This document shows positions 47,100-59,234 of a stretch of DNA of 64,000 nucleotides, piece after piece. The notes beneath the pieces are model-generated. The model ran no database searches, was not told where the DNA came from, and worked only from the letters and a program-made list of their open reading frames with translations. Numbering within the stretch: position 1 is the first letter of the stretch; every line of letters begins with the position of its first letter. The position numbers and the translations under genes are program-made. This stretch comes from Ascidia mentula (taxonomy: Eukaryota > Chordata > Ascidiacea > Phlebobranchia > Ascidiidae): positions 2,175,001 to 2,239,000 of the forward strand of contig OX387199.1 of NCBI GenBank assembly GCA_947561715.1, read 5' to 3'.

Positions 47100-50000
47100 A
47101 TGGCTTTGTTTAACTCCAACCTGACGTCCAGTTTGTCTGATTGGTTTACAAACAAGTTTCAAGCAACAGAGGAAGAAGACAAAGAAATAAATGACGAAAA
47201 GCCACAAGACGAGGAAACTGCCCCATCAGAAAATTTGGTATGAATTTTGAGTTGTAATATAAATCCATATTTAACTTTTAGTGGATTAGACATATGCAAA
47301 GTTTTAATACAGAAGAAAAAAGCTAATGCTGGTCAAATATGTGTTTATGATTTACAAATTAACTGTATTTGTTTACAGTGTATACTGTACTTTTCAATCT
47401 TTTGAAGTCTAATACTTACCATAATTCCAGCAAAAACAATAATGTGCTTGTTTGGTCAGTGCTAAGTTTTAAATTTGGTTTTTACAGGAAAAACAAACCA
47501 AACATGATGAAAATTCTGCTGAACAAACAGAAACTGAACAGAAACCAAACAGTGAAAAAGAAGCAACTGAAACTGAAAGTAAAGCAATTTTCTTATTTAG
47601 TGCCATTCCAAATAGTTTAGAAAAAAAGGATGTGCTGTTATTCATAAAACGTAAAATATTTTACATTCAATAGAATCTTCTGACAAGTTACTAGACATCG
47701 ACACTGAACAGATGCAGAAAAAGTTGGCTGAAGAAACACAGAAGGTTGTGTCTTCGGCAATGTCGTTTGGAAGTATGTGTTTTAATCTGATGTCGAATAG
47801 GCACTGAATGAAAATTAAAACTGTTCCATTTTTTAGACTACCTCTTTGGTGTGGCTACAGAGGCCTCCAAGAAAGTATCAACTACTGTTAATGAAACTGC
47901 TCAAACTTTGAAGAAATCGGTTGAAGATACGGTAAAAGTTACATTGCAACAAAATAAATAATTTGCTTGCCCAAAACTTAAACTTCGATGCATAAGTGTA
48001 TTATGTAAAATTTGCTCAAATCATATACAACCATTTAGGAGATTACGGAAATGTGTTTCATATTTATTATGTTATAATTTATTGCCATGATTATTTTTCA
48101 GCCAATTTTGGGAGATTTTAATCGGGAGCAAAAAGAGTTCATCCGACAGAAACGTGAAAAGCAAGGTTAACACTTGTTACCACTGCACATTGTGCCATTG
48201 AATATGTAAAATCTAAACTGTAAATATACAGGTGATGGTGCTGTGCCCCCATGGTGTGGTTATCAGGAAGAAGAAACAATGAAGCAACAGATCCTGGCAC
48301 TTTCAACAGTAAGTTAACACTCAATCCTATAGATCTCAATACATTAGCGAATTTCACGCCCCTTTGCTTACATTTACAGCATTATTTGATTGCATGATGT
48401 GATATTTTTTTCCACTTACAAAACATTTTTTAAACTCAAAAGCACTTTTGTGAAGCATTTTTTTTGTTTGTTAAAGGATACAAGGAATTTTTTAAGAAGC
48501 CCCCCATCTGGTGTCCAGTTTAACTTTGAGTTTGAGCAAATGTTTCCCATCGCCAAGGCAACCTTGCAAGAGGACGATAACTTAAGAAAAATGAGATTCA
48601 CACTTGTACCTACAAAGTAAGCACTTAATTTTGAGCAACACATGACAAATAGAAATGTAATGATATCTTGCCCTGTCATTTTTTGTGTGTTGTGATGACG
48701 TGTGATCGTACTAATATGAGATTTGTCATTTCCTGTAGGTTTAAGGCAGCCAATGCATCACTCCACCTTTGCGCATCATTGATTATAATTTTGTGGAAAT
48801 TTGGCCTCTAATTGTTTACAGTCAGACTAAAACAAAAGTTAATTTTTATTCATTTGTGCTACAAAACTTGTATATATTTTGTGTACATCTGTGTATGCAA
48901 ATAGACAACCTATTGTATAGGCTTAACAAACTGTGCATACATAATGGAATTTACCAGCATGTAGCACGAATATGGCTATAAAGAATATGTCAAAGAAACA
49001 CCACATTTGTGCAGGATCAAAGAGGATATGTTTTGGCGTAACTACTTTTACCGGGTGTCTCTCATCAAACAATCTGCGCAACTCTCAACCTTGACAGAGC
49101 TGCAAAAGTCCGGAGTGCAGGATGCAGCTTCATCTGCTTCTTCCACATCCTCTCTTGTCATGGTTGGAAGCACGGCAACGGGAACCATGAGTCGTTCTAG
49201 CAGCAACAAGTCCCTTAACAGGTTTGCGTGGTTTTCATCTTGCTACAGTAGTTGTGTAAACATGCACTTGGTCCAGATCTGATGTGGAGAATGGAGCGAT
49301 TGATGCAGAGGAATCCACCAATCTTAATGAACCAGAGGTAAACAACAGCTCATAATTGCATACTTGTGTTTCTTGTTTGTTATATTTAAAAATGTAGCTT
49401 CGTACACATACGCTGACTGTGCATAAGCAGGCAGTTTAAAAATTACATTCACAAGTTTGTGTTTCATAAACCTATCTCAGCTTTTCATGGGTAGTTGCTT
49501 TAAAATATCCTGCTACATATCACTGCCAGGAGCTCAATGCAGCAGAATTTGCCTCGGATGCATTTGACCCTTCAACTTTGAACCCGGATGACCTTGAACG
49601 TGAAATGCGTGAATTGGGAATGGACGATGGGGCGGCCAATGTACCAGAGTGGGAACAAGAGTTACAGAAAGAATTACAGGTACGGATTTTTTTGTAATAT
49701 TTTATAATTCGGTTTTCAATTCGATTTTATTTTACACTAAAGAACTTGAACACACATGAACATTAAATTAGCCAAATAAAAATGGCATCGGCATTGATAA
49801 AGAAAAACATGAGGTTTATCAAGTCAGGCGCCCACGGTTAGGTTTATGACCTCACGGAAAACCCTCTGTCGTAGGATCACAGTAAGTCCCACTAGGGAAC
49901 GGATGGGTTGTGACATGTCGCATTGTTATTATAACTACCTTTGCGCATTGATTGTCGAACATAAAAAATATTATTTTGTCACAATTTTCCCCATACAAGA

Positions 50001-50250
50001 ATCAACATGATTTGGTACTTGTTGGCTATTGTCAATGCCTATGCACATCTTTCTGAAAATAAGGCATTTCTGGATTGTTGACCACAATGCTGCAAAATTT
50101 AGCACAATAATAGCAATACCCAAATTTTTGAAAAAAAGTCTCTTTTTTTAGGACTATGAGGTGGTAACTGGGGAAGACAAAGATGAACTTTGGGAAAAAG
50201 AAATTGATGATATGTTAAGTGCAGATGCTGCCCAGGAAAAGTCTAGCTAG
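47100..50250 (+). CDS. SYAP1: Synapse-associated protein 1 (BSD-domain protein)
   Basis: SYAP1 is a cytosolic/Golgi BSD-domain protein linked to Akt/mTORC2 signalling in mammals. Exons: 47100-47237, 47488-47578, 47674-47772, 47837-47931, 48102-48165, 48232-48308, 48477-48616, 49015-49221, 49277-49337, 49530-49679 and 50152-50250; 1221 nt, 406 residues, all phases consistent. Diagnostic stretches are [26 protein letters not shown], the BSD domain ([20 protein letters not shown]...[18 protein letters not shown], about residues 185-262) and the acidic C-terminus [17 protein letters not shown] decoy acceptor at 48738 (CTGTAG/GTTTAAGG) leads to a stop and was not used. The start at 47100 matches an amphipathic N-terminus; the frame is also open upstream after a CTCTGCCAG acceptor-like site at about 47052-47060. 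Confidence 0.93.
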
Positions 50251-50417
50251 CATTGTAGCCACTTGAAAACGATGCTTTGCCTCCTATTTTTAGATTTGCA
50301 ATATATTTTGTCCATTCTATTATACAGCACTACATTGTATTGTTAACTATTTGTAATACTTAAGAATGTAAAGGTAAACGCTAGGAAAAAGTTTCATAAA
50401 CTGCCCCCTGACTCTTA

Positions 50418-50423
50418 AATAAA
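50418..50423 (+). terminator. Polyadenylation signal AATAAA, SYAP1
   Basis: AATAAA 168 bp past the SYAP1 stop. Confidence 0.6.
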
Positions 50424-50429
50424 CAAAAA

Positions 50430-51700
50430 AAATTGTGATAATTTATAAAGTTGTGTTTATGTTGCTGTAAAAAGTTTGTAAGGTGCTGCAAACTACAATG
50501 TGACCAACATAATTAAAAAAATATTCAACTCAAATTTACCTTTGTGATGAAGATTATGGTCACACTTCACAGAATAATTTGTTTTCTTTGGTTAAAATTA
50601 CCCCCTGTAATACTTTGTAAGGAAGAAGTTTTTTAGAATTGTAAATGTTCTTAAAATGTGCTGTATAGTTTGGCTGTCGGTGGCTTGCGCAAAAGATTGT
50701 ACCAAGCTGCTTTTGTTCATTCTGCAAATTGCTTGTTAAATTTTTGAGTAATACACAAGTCAAGTTTATGTTGAAAAAGAAATATTTGATGCACAAAAAT
50801 TAGTAAATGCATTTTATTAAATTCCACCCGCTTCTGCAAAAATAGAACGTTTTGATTTTAAAAAAAATTTATGTCAGTGAATCCCCTTGTCGCCATTGCA
50901 TTAGTACATTGTTATAATTGTATCCAGCTTTCCAAAACCTTGGCGCGTGTGATATATTCATTAGGTGCAGCATGTTTGGACTTTTACTTTCAATATTTTT
51001 TAGCATGGCGGAATAAGTGGGCAAATCGAGCTCACTTGATGTCACTTCACGAAGAAACGCCGCCCATAAAAAATCGACGACCTGACAATTTTGTTAAAAT
51101 CATGAGATTTTATTGTGACGCTCATCTCTCCTTCCGAAAAAAGAAATTTTATCACACAAATAAATTGACAGAGTCGAATTCGCAACTTCTGTACATAAAA
51201 AACAGCAGGAATATCCGCACGTGCGTTTGTGGTCTATTCTAAAAGTACGTTTGCACATAAAGGATCACGTACTGTCTGGTCTCTGAACAAAAAACAAAAC
51301 ATGCACGATCTGTGCTTGTATTTATTTGCTGTGGATATACAGTTGAGAGTCTTTTTCATAAAGTGATGTGGTTTGAAAACGTGAGACCTTCAACTTTCGC
51401 ATAAATGAGAACTAGCCTGTGGCGCTTCGTTTCTCAATTCGCATTTAGGAATGTCTTGGTCAATGGAACACGTGCGTGCATCAAGTAATGTTACTTTCCG
51501 AAAATAATCGATTCAAATCACATAAATTCTTTGTTGGATCAGCGAAAATATATTACTTTGACAAAGAAAAACAAACAACCTATAATAAAAAAAATTCAAC
51601 AAGCATCAAGTTTACAGTTGTAACAATCTACTTTCACCGATGATTTTAACAAAATATGCGGTAATATATTTCCGTGTGTACAAATATATTTTGTTAAGAA
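50430..51700. other. Spacer between convergent SYAP1 and lipoxygenase
   Basis: No gene supported. A 123-codon frame at 50871-51242 has an ATG but no recognisable domain. Confidence 0.4.
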
Positions 51701-51721
51701 ATGTGAAACAGAGTGTATAAT

Positions 51722-54700
51722 TTAAATTGCAATGTAGTTGGGGATTCTTTCGGGAAGTAAATGCAGGTAAGGGTGTTCCAACTTGGCATTCCTCTCATTG
51801 ATTTCATCGCCGTATTCATCCAAGTCTTTCTTGTAGTCTTGTTGTATTTTCAGTACCGCGTCTTCAGTAAAAAGCTTCTCGGGAAAGTTGCCAATGAAAG
51901 TCTACAAAGCACGGTTAGGTGTTTCATTATTCCCAACCTTTTTGTGGTTGCGTACCACTTGGAGGTAAACAATTTCGACGCGTACCACCTATTTATTGAG
52001 TGTTACAAAGTAACCTAGGGGATGAAGTAACGAACATTTTGAGTTTTTAAATTCGAACAATATCCGCAAATTACGGAAAGTTGCTCGCAAACCACCTGGA
52101 ATGCGGTCGCGCACCACCGGTTGGGAAACGCTGCATTAGACCATAAGGGCCGACAGAAAAAATTTACGAAGATGGCGCGAATTTTGTCATTTTTTCGTGT
52201 TCAAAATTCTCCACCCTGAAAAATATGTGTTAGTTTTATTTAAGGGACGTTTTCCAAACCCGACCCCGCCCCTCCGTATACCCATGATTGCTTGTCATAC
52301 ATTTTAAGATTAATTACTATGATAACCTCATCGTCTGAGTATTGCGACAACACAAACGTGAAAACAATGTAGATCAGAGTGAGCTTGTGATCCGGCAAAG
52401 ATTCCATGATTCTTTGCATAGAACCCTGCAAAAAAAACATAATATATTTTAAACCCTGCCTCGCTCACTAGTTAATAAAGCAGTGATTCCCAACCTTTTT
52501 GTGGTTACTTACCACTGGGAGGTAAAACAATTTCGACGCGTACCACCTATAGTTGTGAGTTATAAACAGTAAAAGTGGCTGACTAGCTTGGCTGCAATGC
52601 CTTGGCTGCTAAGCCTGTGAACCTTACAGCTGTGATCGCCAAATATAAAGGGCCTGCGCAGTGGAGCGACCCTGCCTTGCTATGCGAAAGCTTGGTATTA
52701 CTTCTAGGGGACGAAGTAACGAACATTTTGAGATCACTCATGATTTTTTAAATTCGAACTATATCCGCTAATTACGGAAAGGTGCTCGCGTATCACCGGT
52801 TGGAAAACACTGAGCCAAATACAAGGTTGTAGATTGTCACCTCTCCTCTCTTGTGTGGAGGCAATCTCATTCCACCAGGCGAGAAGGGAGCGAACTTGTA
52901 TGAGTCGAATTGGCCAAAGTTGACGGCGGCATGTTGCGCCGTACTTGTGAACATGATCGTCAAACAGATTTCAATCTAAGAACAACAAACAAGCATCCTG
53001 CATTGACTGATGTGTAAACTATCCATGACAATTCACCAGCAAGGCCTTTGTTTCAATGGTTGTAGGCATTCCTCTTGCGTTACCGTCTTGCCATCCAAAC
53101 CCTTCTGTAGCTATGTCGTTTGCCCAGTATTGTATTTCTGTGTCCTCCAGTACATCCTGACATGTAAACGAAAATATCAGAGTTTGTGGATTGCTCTCGG
53201 AATGAGTCCAGAATATATTACGAAGGAGTTTGATAAATTTTTGGGTCATATTTTCGGTTTTTATGTATCAGTATGGACTTATTAAAGAAACAAAGCCACA
53301 AATTAAAACTATTTTATCCCAAAAAAAGCTTTAAAGACAAAACAATAAGTGACCAAACATCATGGCCACGTTTTACTGCAAACCACCTTATCACATTTAT
53401 AATAATAATCGACGACGCCAGCCACGTATTTCTCCATAACCTTCCACAACTTGAGGGCATCATCTCTGTAATAATAACCTGGAAGAAGATGGGGATCTCC
53501 CACTCCTGCAGTGACATATATAGGCTGAGAGAGCGAGGTTACATTTTCCCTGTTCAACTTTTAACAGAAACAAACAATGGTGGGATTCAAATATTTTAAC
53601 ATCCGGCTCTCTCACTACCAACATTCCATATTAAACGCGGGAATACATTGTTCGAAGTGAAACATAGGCCAACATATACGGCGAAAACAATCGCTTTACG
53701 TTGGTCATTAAATACCAAGAACCGGTGCGAACCGGTTGAATCTCACCAGTGGACACAATAAACTGAATAGATCTAAACAGTGTGTATAGTCTGTAGTTCA
53801 ATAATTATTAAATATGGCTCATTTGCTTGTATGTAAAAGTTTCATGTTCGAATCGCATCAGTGCAACAACTCTGACCAACACTAATAGCTTTATTTATTA
53901 AAAAATCAGCTGTATTTTAAGGCGAAATTTTGGTCGGTTTTGGAATCGATTTACGTCACCAAACCAGGTCTGTGCCTCACAGAGTGTCGAAATTTGCCAC
54001 TTCTAGTTTCCATTTATGGTTACCCTTGATCACGTTTTGTAAAATAAATTGCTTTAACATATACGTAAGATTGGTAATTACCACATTTCTCAATCACTGT
54101 AGGAATGTGGAGGTCCTTGAACTTAAACGTGCTGAAGGTTTTTGATATTAGCCCGGTCGCAGCTGAAAAAAATAAGCGACACCGCAATTGATGAAATCCT
54201 ATGCATGTTTTAAAACAAAATAAATGCGAGGTAAAGTAAATGTAGTTGGTTGTATTTACGGTGTACGATTTTACCGAATATTTTAAGTGCAGTATTTATA
54301 TTCGATTTGGGAACATAACTGACGGTTTTGCAAATCTTCAATACAAACAAAATAGCCAATGCAATAGTCGAGAATGTCAAAATACAGACGTTTCGATTGC
54401 TGTACTACAATAATTTTCAATGTAAAATACAGGCGAGTTGGCAAAATGATACGGTGAAGTGGCGATAAGTAAAAAAAGGGGGACAGAAGAAGCGCAATTG
54501 TTGAGATTAAAAGCCGAATAGCGAGATGCAATCGAAACGCCTGTATCATGAAATACTCGACTATTGCATTGGATGATCAGAAAAACATGGATGTGAACAT
54601 AAAACAGGGCCACAAACCACATAGCTCATATAACAGCTCAGCTAGAATTCATTTACAAACTTTTCGGTTGTAACCACAATCGTTCTACAATGCAGTTGTA

Positions 54701-57700
54701 TAATCTATATTGGTAGTCCTGAGCACGAGCTATGTTTGTCAAAGTTGGTTTGCATCACTAGAGCTTTTACGTACGTATGCCCATAGATTTGTTTACAAGT
54801 GTGTCGTCAGGTACCAATGATAATCGGCCTTCCGTGTTGATCGCCACAACATTTTTGAGATGGGGTCGCAGAAGTTTATGGATCGGATGACAGCGGGGTA
54901 AATCCCGGAACACCCCCACAGCTACAGTCTCCATGACGCTGTGTGTGTGGAGGAAATGAACGACCCACTGAAAAAAAACTCGTGTCTTCAAGTAAGTGTT
55001 CGCCAACGCAAACCACCAAATTGCAATTTTCAAAAAATAAATATTTCATTGAAAGCATTCGGCGGTTAAACGATATTCATTTTCATTGAAATGATTTCAT
55101 TCGATTTCATTTTTAATGTGTTTAAAACTTAATTGTTCAAGCAATGTAAATGCCCCATTCCATCGTTCCTGAGGAGAATTTAGCGTTTGATCGCAACACG
55201 GGCGCTCAACAAAACAGAACGCAGGGCTGCAATATTTTTGGGGATAACCATCAACATTACCTGGTGTACGCTGGTCATTGAGCATTTGTAATACATCTTC
55301 GCCAACAACCAGTCCTCCTTGCTATCGGCCGGTGTGAACAGGAATTGTCGATCACCGGGTACGAGCTGTATGGCGATCGGTACAAACTGTTTGTCCTCAC
55401 GAACGTAGAACATACAGATGGAGTTGGGACAGTATATTTGTCTCCCATCGTTGGTCACGTTTCGTCGGACCCCGTTTAAATACTTGTTGCCATCGCATAT
55501 GTAGATTTTGCCAGCCTAATTGTGCGTGGGATTATTTTTTTTTAAATATAGTACTTCATATAAGATACAGCCAAATTTAATCGAGATTACGTATTCGATA
55601 CCTTTATTTCCTCTTGTAATGTTTTACCAGCATCAAATAACTGACCGACGTCATCATTCGTGACGTCAAACCCCTCAGGGAATTCTCCAGTGCAGCGGTA
55701 GAAACAGACTTGTGCCACTCCGTTGAGTATCGACCTGCCCAGCCCCTCGTCCGTGTCCCAACTGCAAAATCAAAACATTTTGAGACCTCGGTTACAAATT
55801 GCCGTATTGTGGGGCATGTTCACAGCCAACAATGTATACGAAACCAATAAATAGTAGTTCGGTCATAATGGGCAGTGTTACGCAATATGTGTTGAGCTTC
55901 ACTGCAGGGACACCGAGCAAGCCAGTGTTTCCCAACCGGTGGTATCACGTACCACTGTTGGTACGCGATGGCATTCCAGGTGGTACGCGATACGCGATTT
56001 TCTGCTCTCCGGATGACCAAAAACTGATACTTTGAGGCACGATTTCATGGCAGCTTCCACAAATCCAAGCGTGCGTCAATGTGATGTTGGGAAGAATAAC
56101 TTACTCTGTGGGAATGTTATCGGAATTCGCGGTTTTCAACGTCTTGTAGAGGCGGTGGTAGTCGGAAATTTCGCTCACTGGTGAGATAAGTGCTGTAGAA
56201 GTAATATTTGTTGGTTGGTTTTGTGAGAAAACACGGAATCGAAAATTGGTGGAAATGTTTTAATAATACATAACACTCTAGTACTGCAAAGCAGCAGACA
56301 GGGTGTGTACACGCAGTGTTTCGACCTGTAAGGTCTCATCAGTGCAGCTGAACCTCATACTGGGTACCGAACAACAGAGACGACGAACCACTGTGGAGGC
56401 CAAACTCTAGTACTGATGATGAACCCAGTTAGAGTTCGAAACGACTACTAACTTACTTAAAACGATCAATAGCATATTAGCTTTGGCTTTCTTATACAGA
56501 CACATAACATCCATATACCCCAAAGTTTACTCTACTCGGGTAATGCAACGCTTCCTGTAAACATATGGCGATGTTTTAAATCTCCCCCCCCCTTTTTTTT
56601 TTTTTAAATCTCCCCAATCCCTTATACACCAGAAGCCAATTGACTCACATAGCGCCACCTGCCGGATAGCGTTCATCTTGGCGTCCGTCCGCGCGTCCTC
56701 TCGCATTTTCTTCCTGCTCTTGTTCTGCCTGAAAATCTTCGGCAGTTCGTCGAAGGAAGTCGCGTTTATGCATCGGGGAAATCCCCAACCGAGTTCGTCC
56801 TTGGCCACACGTGTGCACCAACCGAATGTCGACTGGTTGTGGGTGATTTCCTGACGCCGCTGTGATATCAAGTACGGATTGGTGGAGTTTTGTGGCAGAG
56901 TCGCTGCAGCGAAAACAACAGGTCGGTTTGAGTTCGTTAAGGAAACTTTATAGAAATATTAATGGTTGTTATTAGCACTGAGCCTGGCATACTTAATAAT
57001 AATTTGAACAAGGTTCTGATAAAGTCTTGTCAAATACCGATCGAAACGTTGATAAGAACAAAAAGGGGTCAAAATCATTTCTATATAAACTGATGGGCGA
57101 GAAAAAAAAACGGATTTCATGTTGCAACGAATTTATGAATGCCAACCGTGATTAGTGCAAAAAGGCAATAATGTTGAATTACTAACGCCGACCGCTGTGT
57201 TGTGTGTGATTTGCAATACATCGTTTCTATTACCACAGGATCAAGCCTGGCCATGAAAACGCTAGCTTTAAAGCAGTGTAGTGTTTTTGAAATCTGTTCA
57301 CACGCCCCGATGGCCTTTATCGTTTCCTCTCTAAAAATTGTTTACTTTTGTATGTCTGGAATATTCTATTCCGCATGTTAGGCACACCAACTGCAAGATT
57401 GAAGTCATCGTTGAATGCCTTGTGTCGTGTTTAACGGCGCTTTGTAAGAACAAAGTGGTTCGTATGATGTGGAAGACTGAGATAATTCAATTCCAGTAGA
57501 AAGTCAGGAGATTTTGTTGGCTTATCAGCAACAAAACTGTTGCCTTTAAATTGGACAATAAACAAAAAAGGACAATAAACGTGAGGACCACGAACCAACT
57601 CTACGACTAGCAGTTATCACTTAGTTGTGAAGCTATACCTAACTTGCCCATATCCACGTGTGGTTCGTAAATCAATAAGCAGTCCGCCAATATGCGATAA

Positions 57701-59234
57701 ATGGCGAAAATTCTAATAATAAGTGGATTCTATTATTTCAACAAGATGGACACATATTTTTGCCAATTAAAAATGGCCACTCATGATAATATTGGAACGA
57801 TGACGAATCACCTGTTCCTGTTGCGACTTCCGCTTTGTCATCAATCCAGTCGCAAATCGGAAACTGAGCGATCTGACCCTTGTACTTTACTTTGATGTTG
57901 TCGCACAGCCATTCGTCGGTCAGTGCGAAGTGGCTCAGTTCTGTCGATAAACAACAGCAGGAGTTTTTATTCACACCCCCGAAACTTTCAACAACCAATG
58001 AGAAGATATAGGTTCGAAAGTATGCAAATTTCCCGAGGTATGCAAGTTATTTTAAAACCCCAGTAGTATCCCCTTTAAAGCAATCACATACATGCATACG
58101 TTTAAGGCCTATTTTGTTTCCTTGTCAACTTAACCCTTGCAGTGTTTCGCCGACAAAAATTGTGGGAAACACAGCCCACAACATTTCTACCAGCAAACAC
58201 ATGTGACCCCCAAAAGGGTTACTTGTATTGTGGTGCTGTCCCACCAATTACCTCACAGTAATTTTAAACCCCACCATTATCGTAGGAGTGTCATCGTCGC
58301 CCCGTTTGGGCGTTGGGGGTTTGTTCTACATGCGGTTTATTCCATCAAATTATACTTGTATATTGGGGTGTTACTATAGTTTTATTTCGGGTATTAGAGG
58401 AAGTAATCAACCCAAATGCCCCAAACATCAAAAAGATATAAATTTCAAATATATAGTTTTTGTAATATGTTTGACTGAAACACTATATCACCACAAGTGC
58501 AAACTACGCGGGTGCGGTAAGATTGGAGTTAATAAATAAGAACGCCGACAAGTTGACCATTTTTAGGAGACATTTCAGACACTATCTAAGTTGCAATAAG
58601 GTGCTAAGAGGAGTGCAGCATTAAGTTTTGCAGCAATAAACAACGTAGAACGACAACAGCTATCACATTTTGCGAGGAACAACAAAACGACAACATTCAA
58701 AAAATCGGTCTCACTTATTCGCAAGATGATCGGCAGCCCAACATCCCTTGTTGTGATGGAAAAGTGGTTGATTTGCCCCCTCTCGAAATCGTCCAGCAAC
58801 AAATTGTCGAGGTTAACGTAAGGAGTGCTTGACCCATCCTCCCCGACCAACGCCACTGTGACGTCAGAATCGGTATTCCCAGAGTAGGCGTCACCCGTCT
58901 GTGACGTAATGTATGCATATATGTACGCATTTTGAACGCATACAGGTGCAGAACATTGAAAATTATAATATGCGTAACTGCTTGGCAGTAATTTCAACGA
59001 GCTTTCATTACTGTCACCCTTTCAATAGTCAATAAATTAAAACCCAAATCGTCAAGGTATTAGATTATGCGTCTGACAATGCAAGTTTGAAAAACCAACA
59101 TCAAACAAATTCTCGGATAGTTCAAGCTTTTAGTTTTTTTTCCGTTTGGAATCTACGACGTAACCACGTACCTTGACAATGATGTCGTACTTTGCCTTGT
59201 TACCGTTACTAATTTTACTGCTATCCCCTCCCAT
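51722..59234 (-). CDS. PLAT-domain lipoxygenase A (predicted R-specific)
   Basis: Non-haem iron dioxygenase of polyunsaturated fatty acids. Exons: 59234-59172, 58898-58715, 57940-57812, 56903-56649, 56192-56105, 55761-55602, 55515-55261, 54967-54775, 54162-54082, 53505-53387, 53156-53037, 52975-52841, 52425-52327 and 51901-51722; 2061 nt, 686 residues, all phases consistent. The PLAT domain spans roughly residues 15-120 (KYDIIVK, TGDAYSGNTDSDV, LLLDDFERGQ). Iron ligands are all present: H382 and H387 (VVHFLHTH), H564 and N568 (QHAAVNFGQF), and the C-terminal Ile of IPNYIAI. The stereo-determining position in AINTEGR (residue 425) is Gly, as in R-lipoxygenases. The N-terminus MGGDSSK fits the N-myristoylation consensus. 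Positional specificity (5-, 8-, 12-, 15-) cannot be told. Several introns hold transposon fragments. Confidence 0.92.
51925..52133. mobile_element. hAT-type MITE copy in last intron of lipoxygenase A
   Basis: Same element as 29536-29755 (TTCCCAACCTTTTTGTGGTT... to GGTTGGGAAACGCTG) with eroded ends and no clear target duplication. It begins only about 23 bp upstream of the last-exon acceptor. Confidence 0.65.
52481..52812. mobile_element. hAT-type MITE interrupted by a SINE
   Basis: Ends CAGTGATTCCCAACC and GGTTGGAAAACACTG as in the intact copy. About 130 bp of SINE sequence (52565-52697, GGCTGCAATGCCTTGGCTGC...) related to 2630-2830 is inserted in the middle. Confidence 0.65.
54356..54572. 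repeat. Foldback element in lipoxygenase A intron
   Basis: Arm 54356-54400 (CCAATGCAATAGTCGAGAAT...) is the imperfect reverse complement of 54528-54572 (...ATACTCGACTATTGCATTGG), with a loop of about 127 bp. Confidence 0.6.
55922..56000. mobile_element. hAT-type MITE fragment, inverted
   Basis: CAGTGTTTCCCAACCGGTGG... GGCATTCCAGGTGGTACGCG is the terminal part of the CAGTG-family element in reverse orientation, truncated. Confidence 0.5.
56276..56415 (-). mobile_element. Small hammerhead-bearing insertion flanked by 11-bp direct repeats
   Basis: CTCTAGTACTG occurs at 56276-56286 and again at 56405-56415. Between them, on the minus strand (56349-56319), lies AGCTGCA-CTGATGA-GACC-TTACA-GGTC-GAAA, a perfect hammerhead 5' half. 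The stem III/stem I 3' part is imperfect (CTGT C TGCTGCT). Lies in a lipoxygenase A intron. Confidence 0.5.

Noticed and set aside
48738..48982. Possible extra SYAP1 exon after CTGTAG at 48738
   Set aside because: The frame meets a stop with no donor, and joining 48616 directly to 49015 restores the conserved [10 protein letters not shown] sequence.
49840..49930. tRNA-like patch in a SYAP1 intron (GGTTTATGACC region)
   Set aside because: No A box plus B box at proper spacing and no acceptor stem; not a tRNA.
50871..51242. 123-codon plus-strand frame with an ATG after SYAP1
   Set aside because: No recognisable domain, no splice context, low-complexity AT-rich composition; probably chance.
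57010..57070. CTGATAA...GATCGAAACG resembling a hammerhead core
   Set aside because: The essential G8 is lost and stem II does not pair convincingly.
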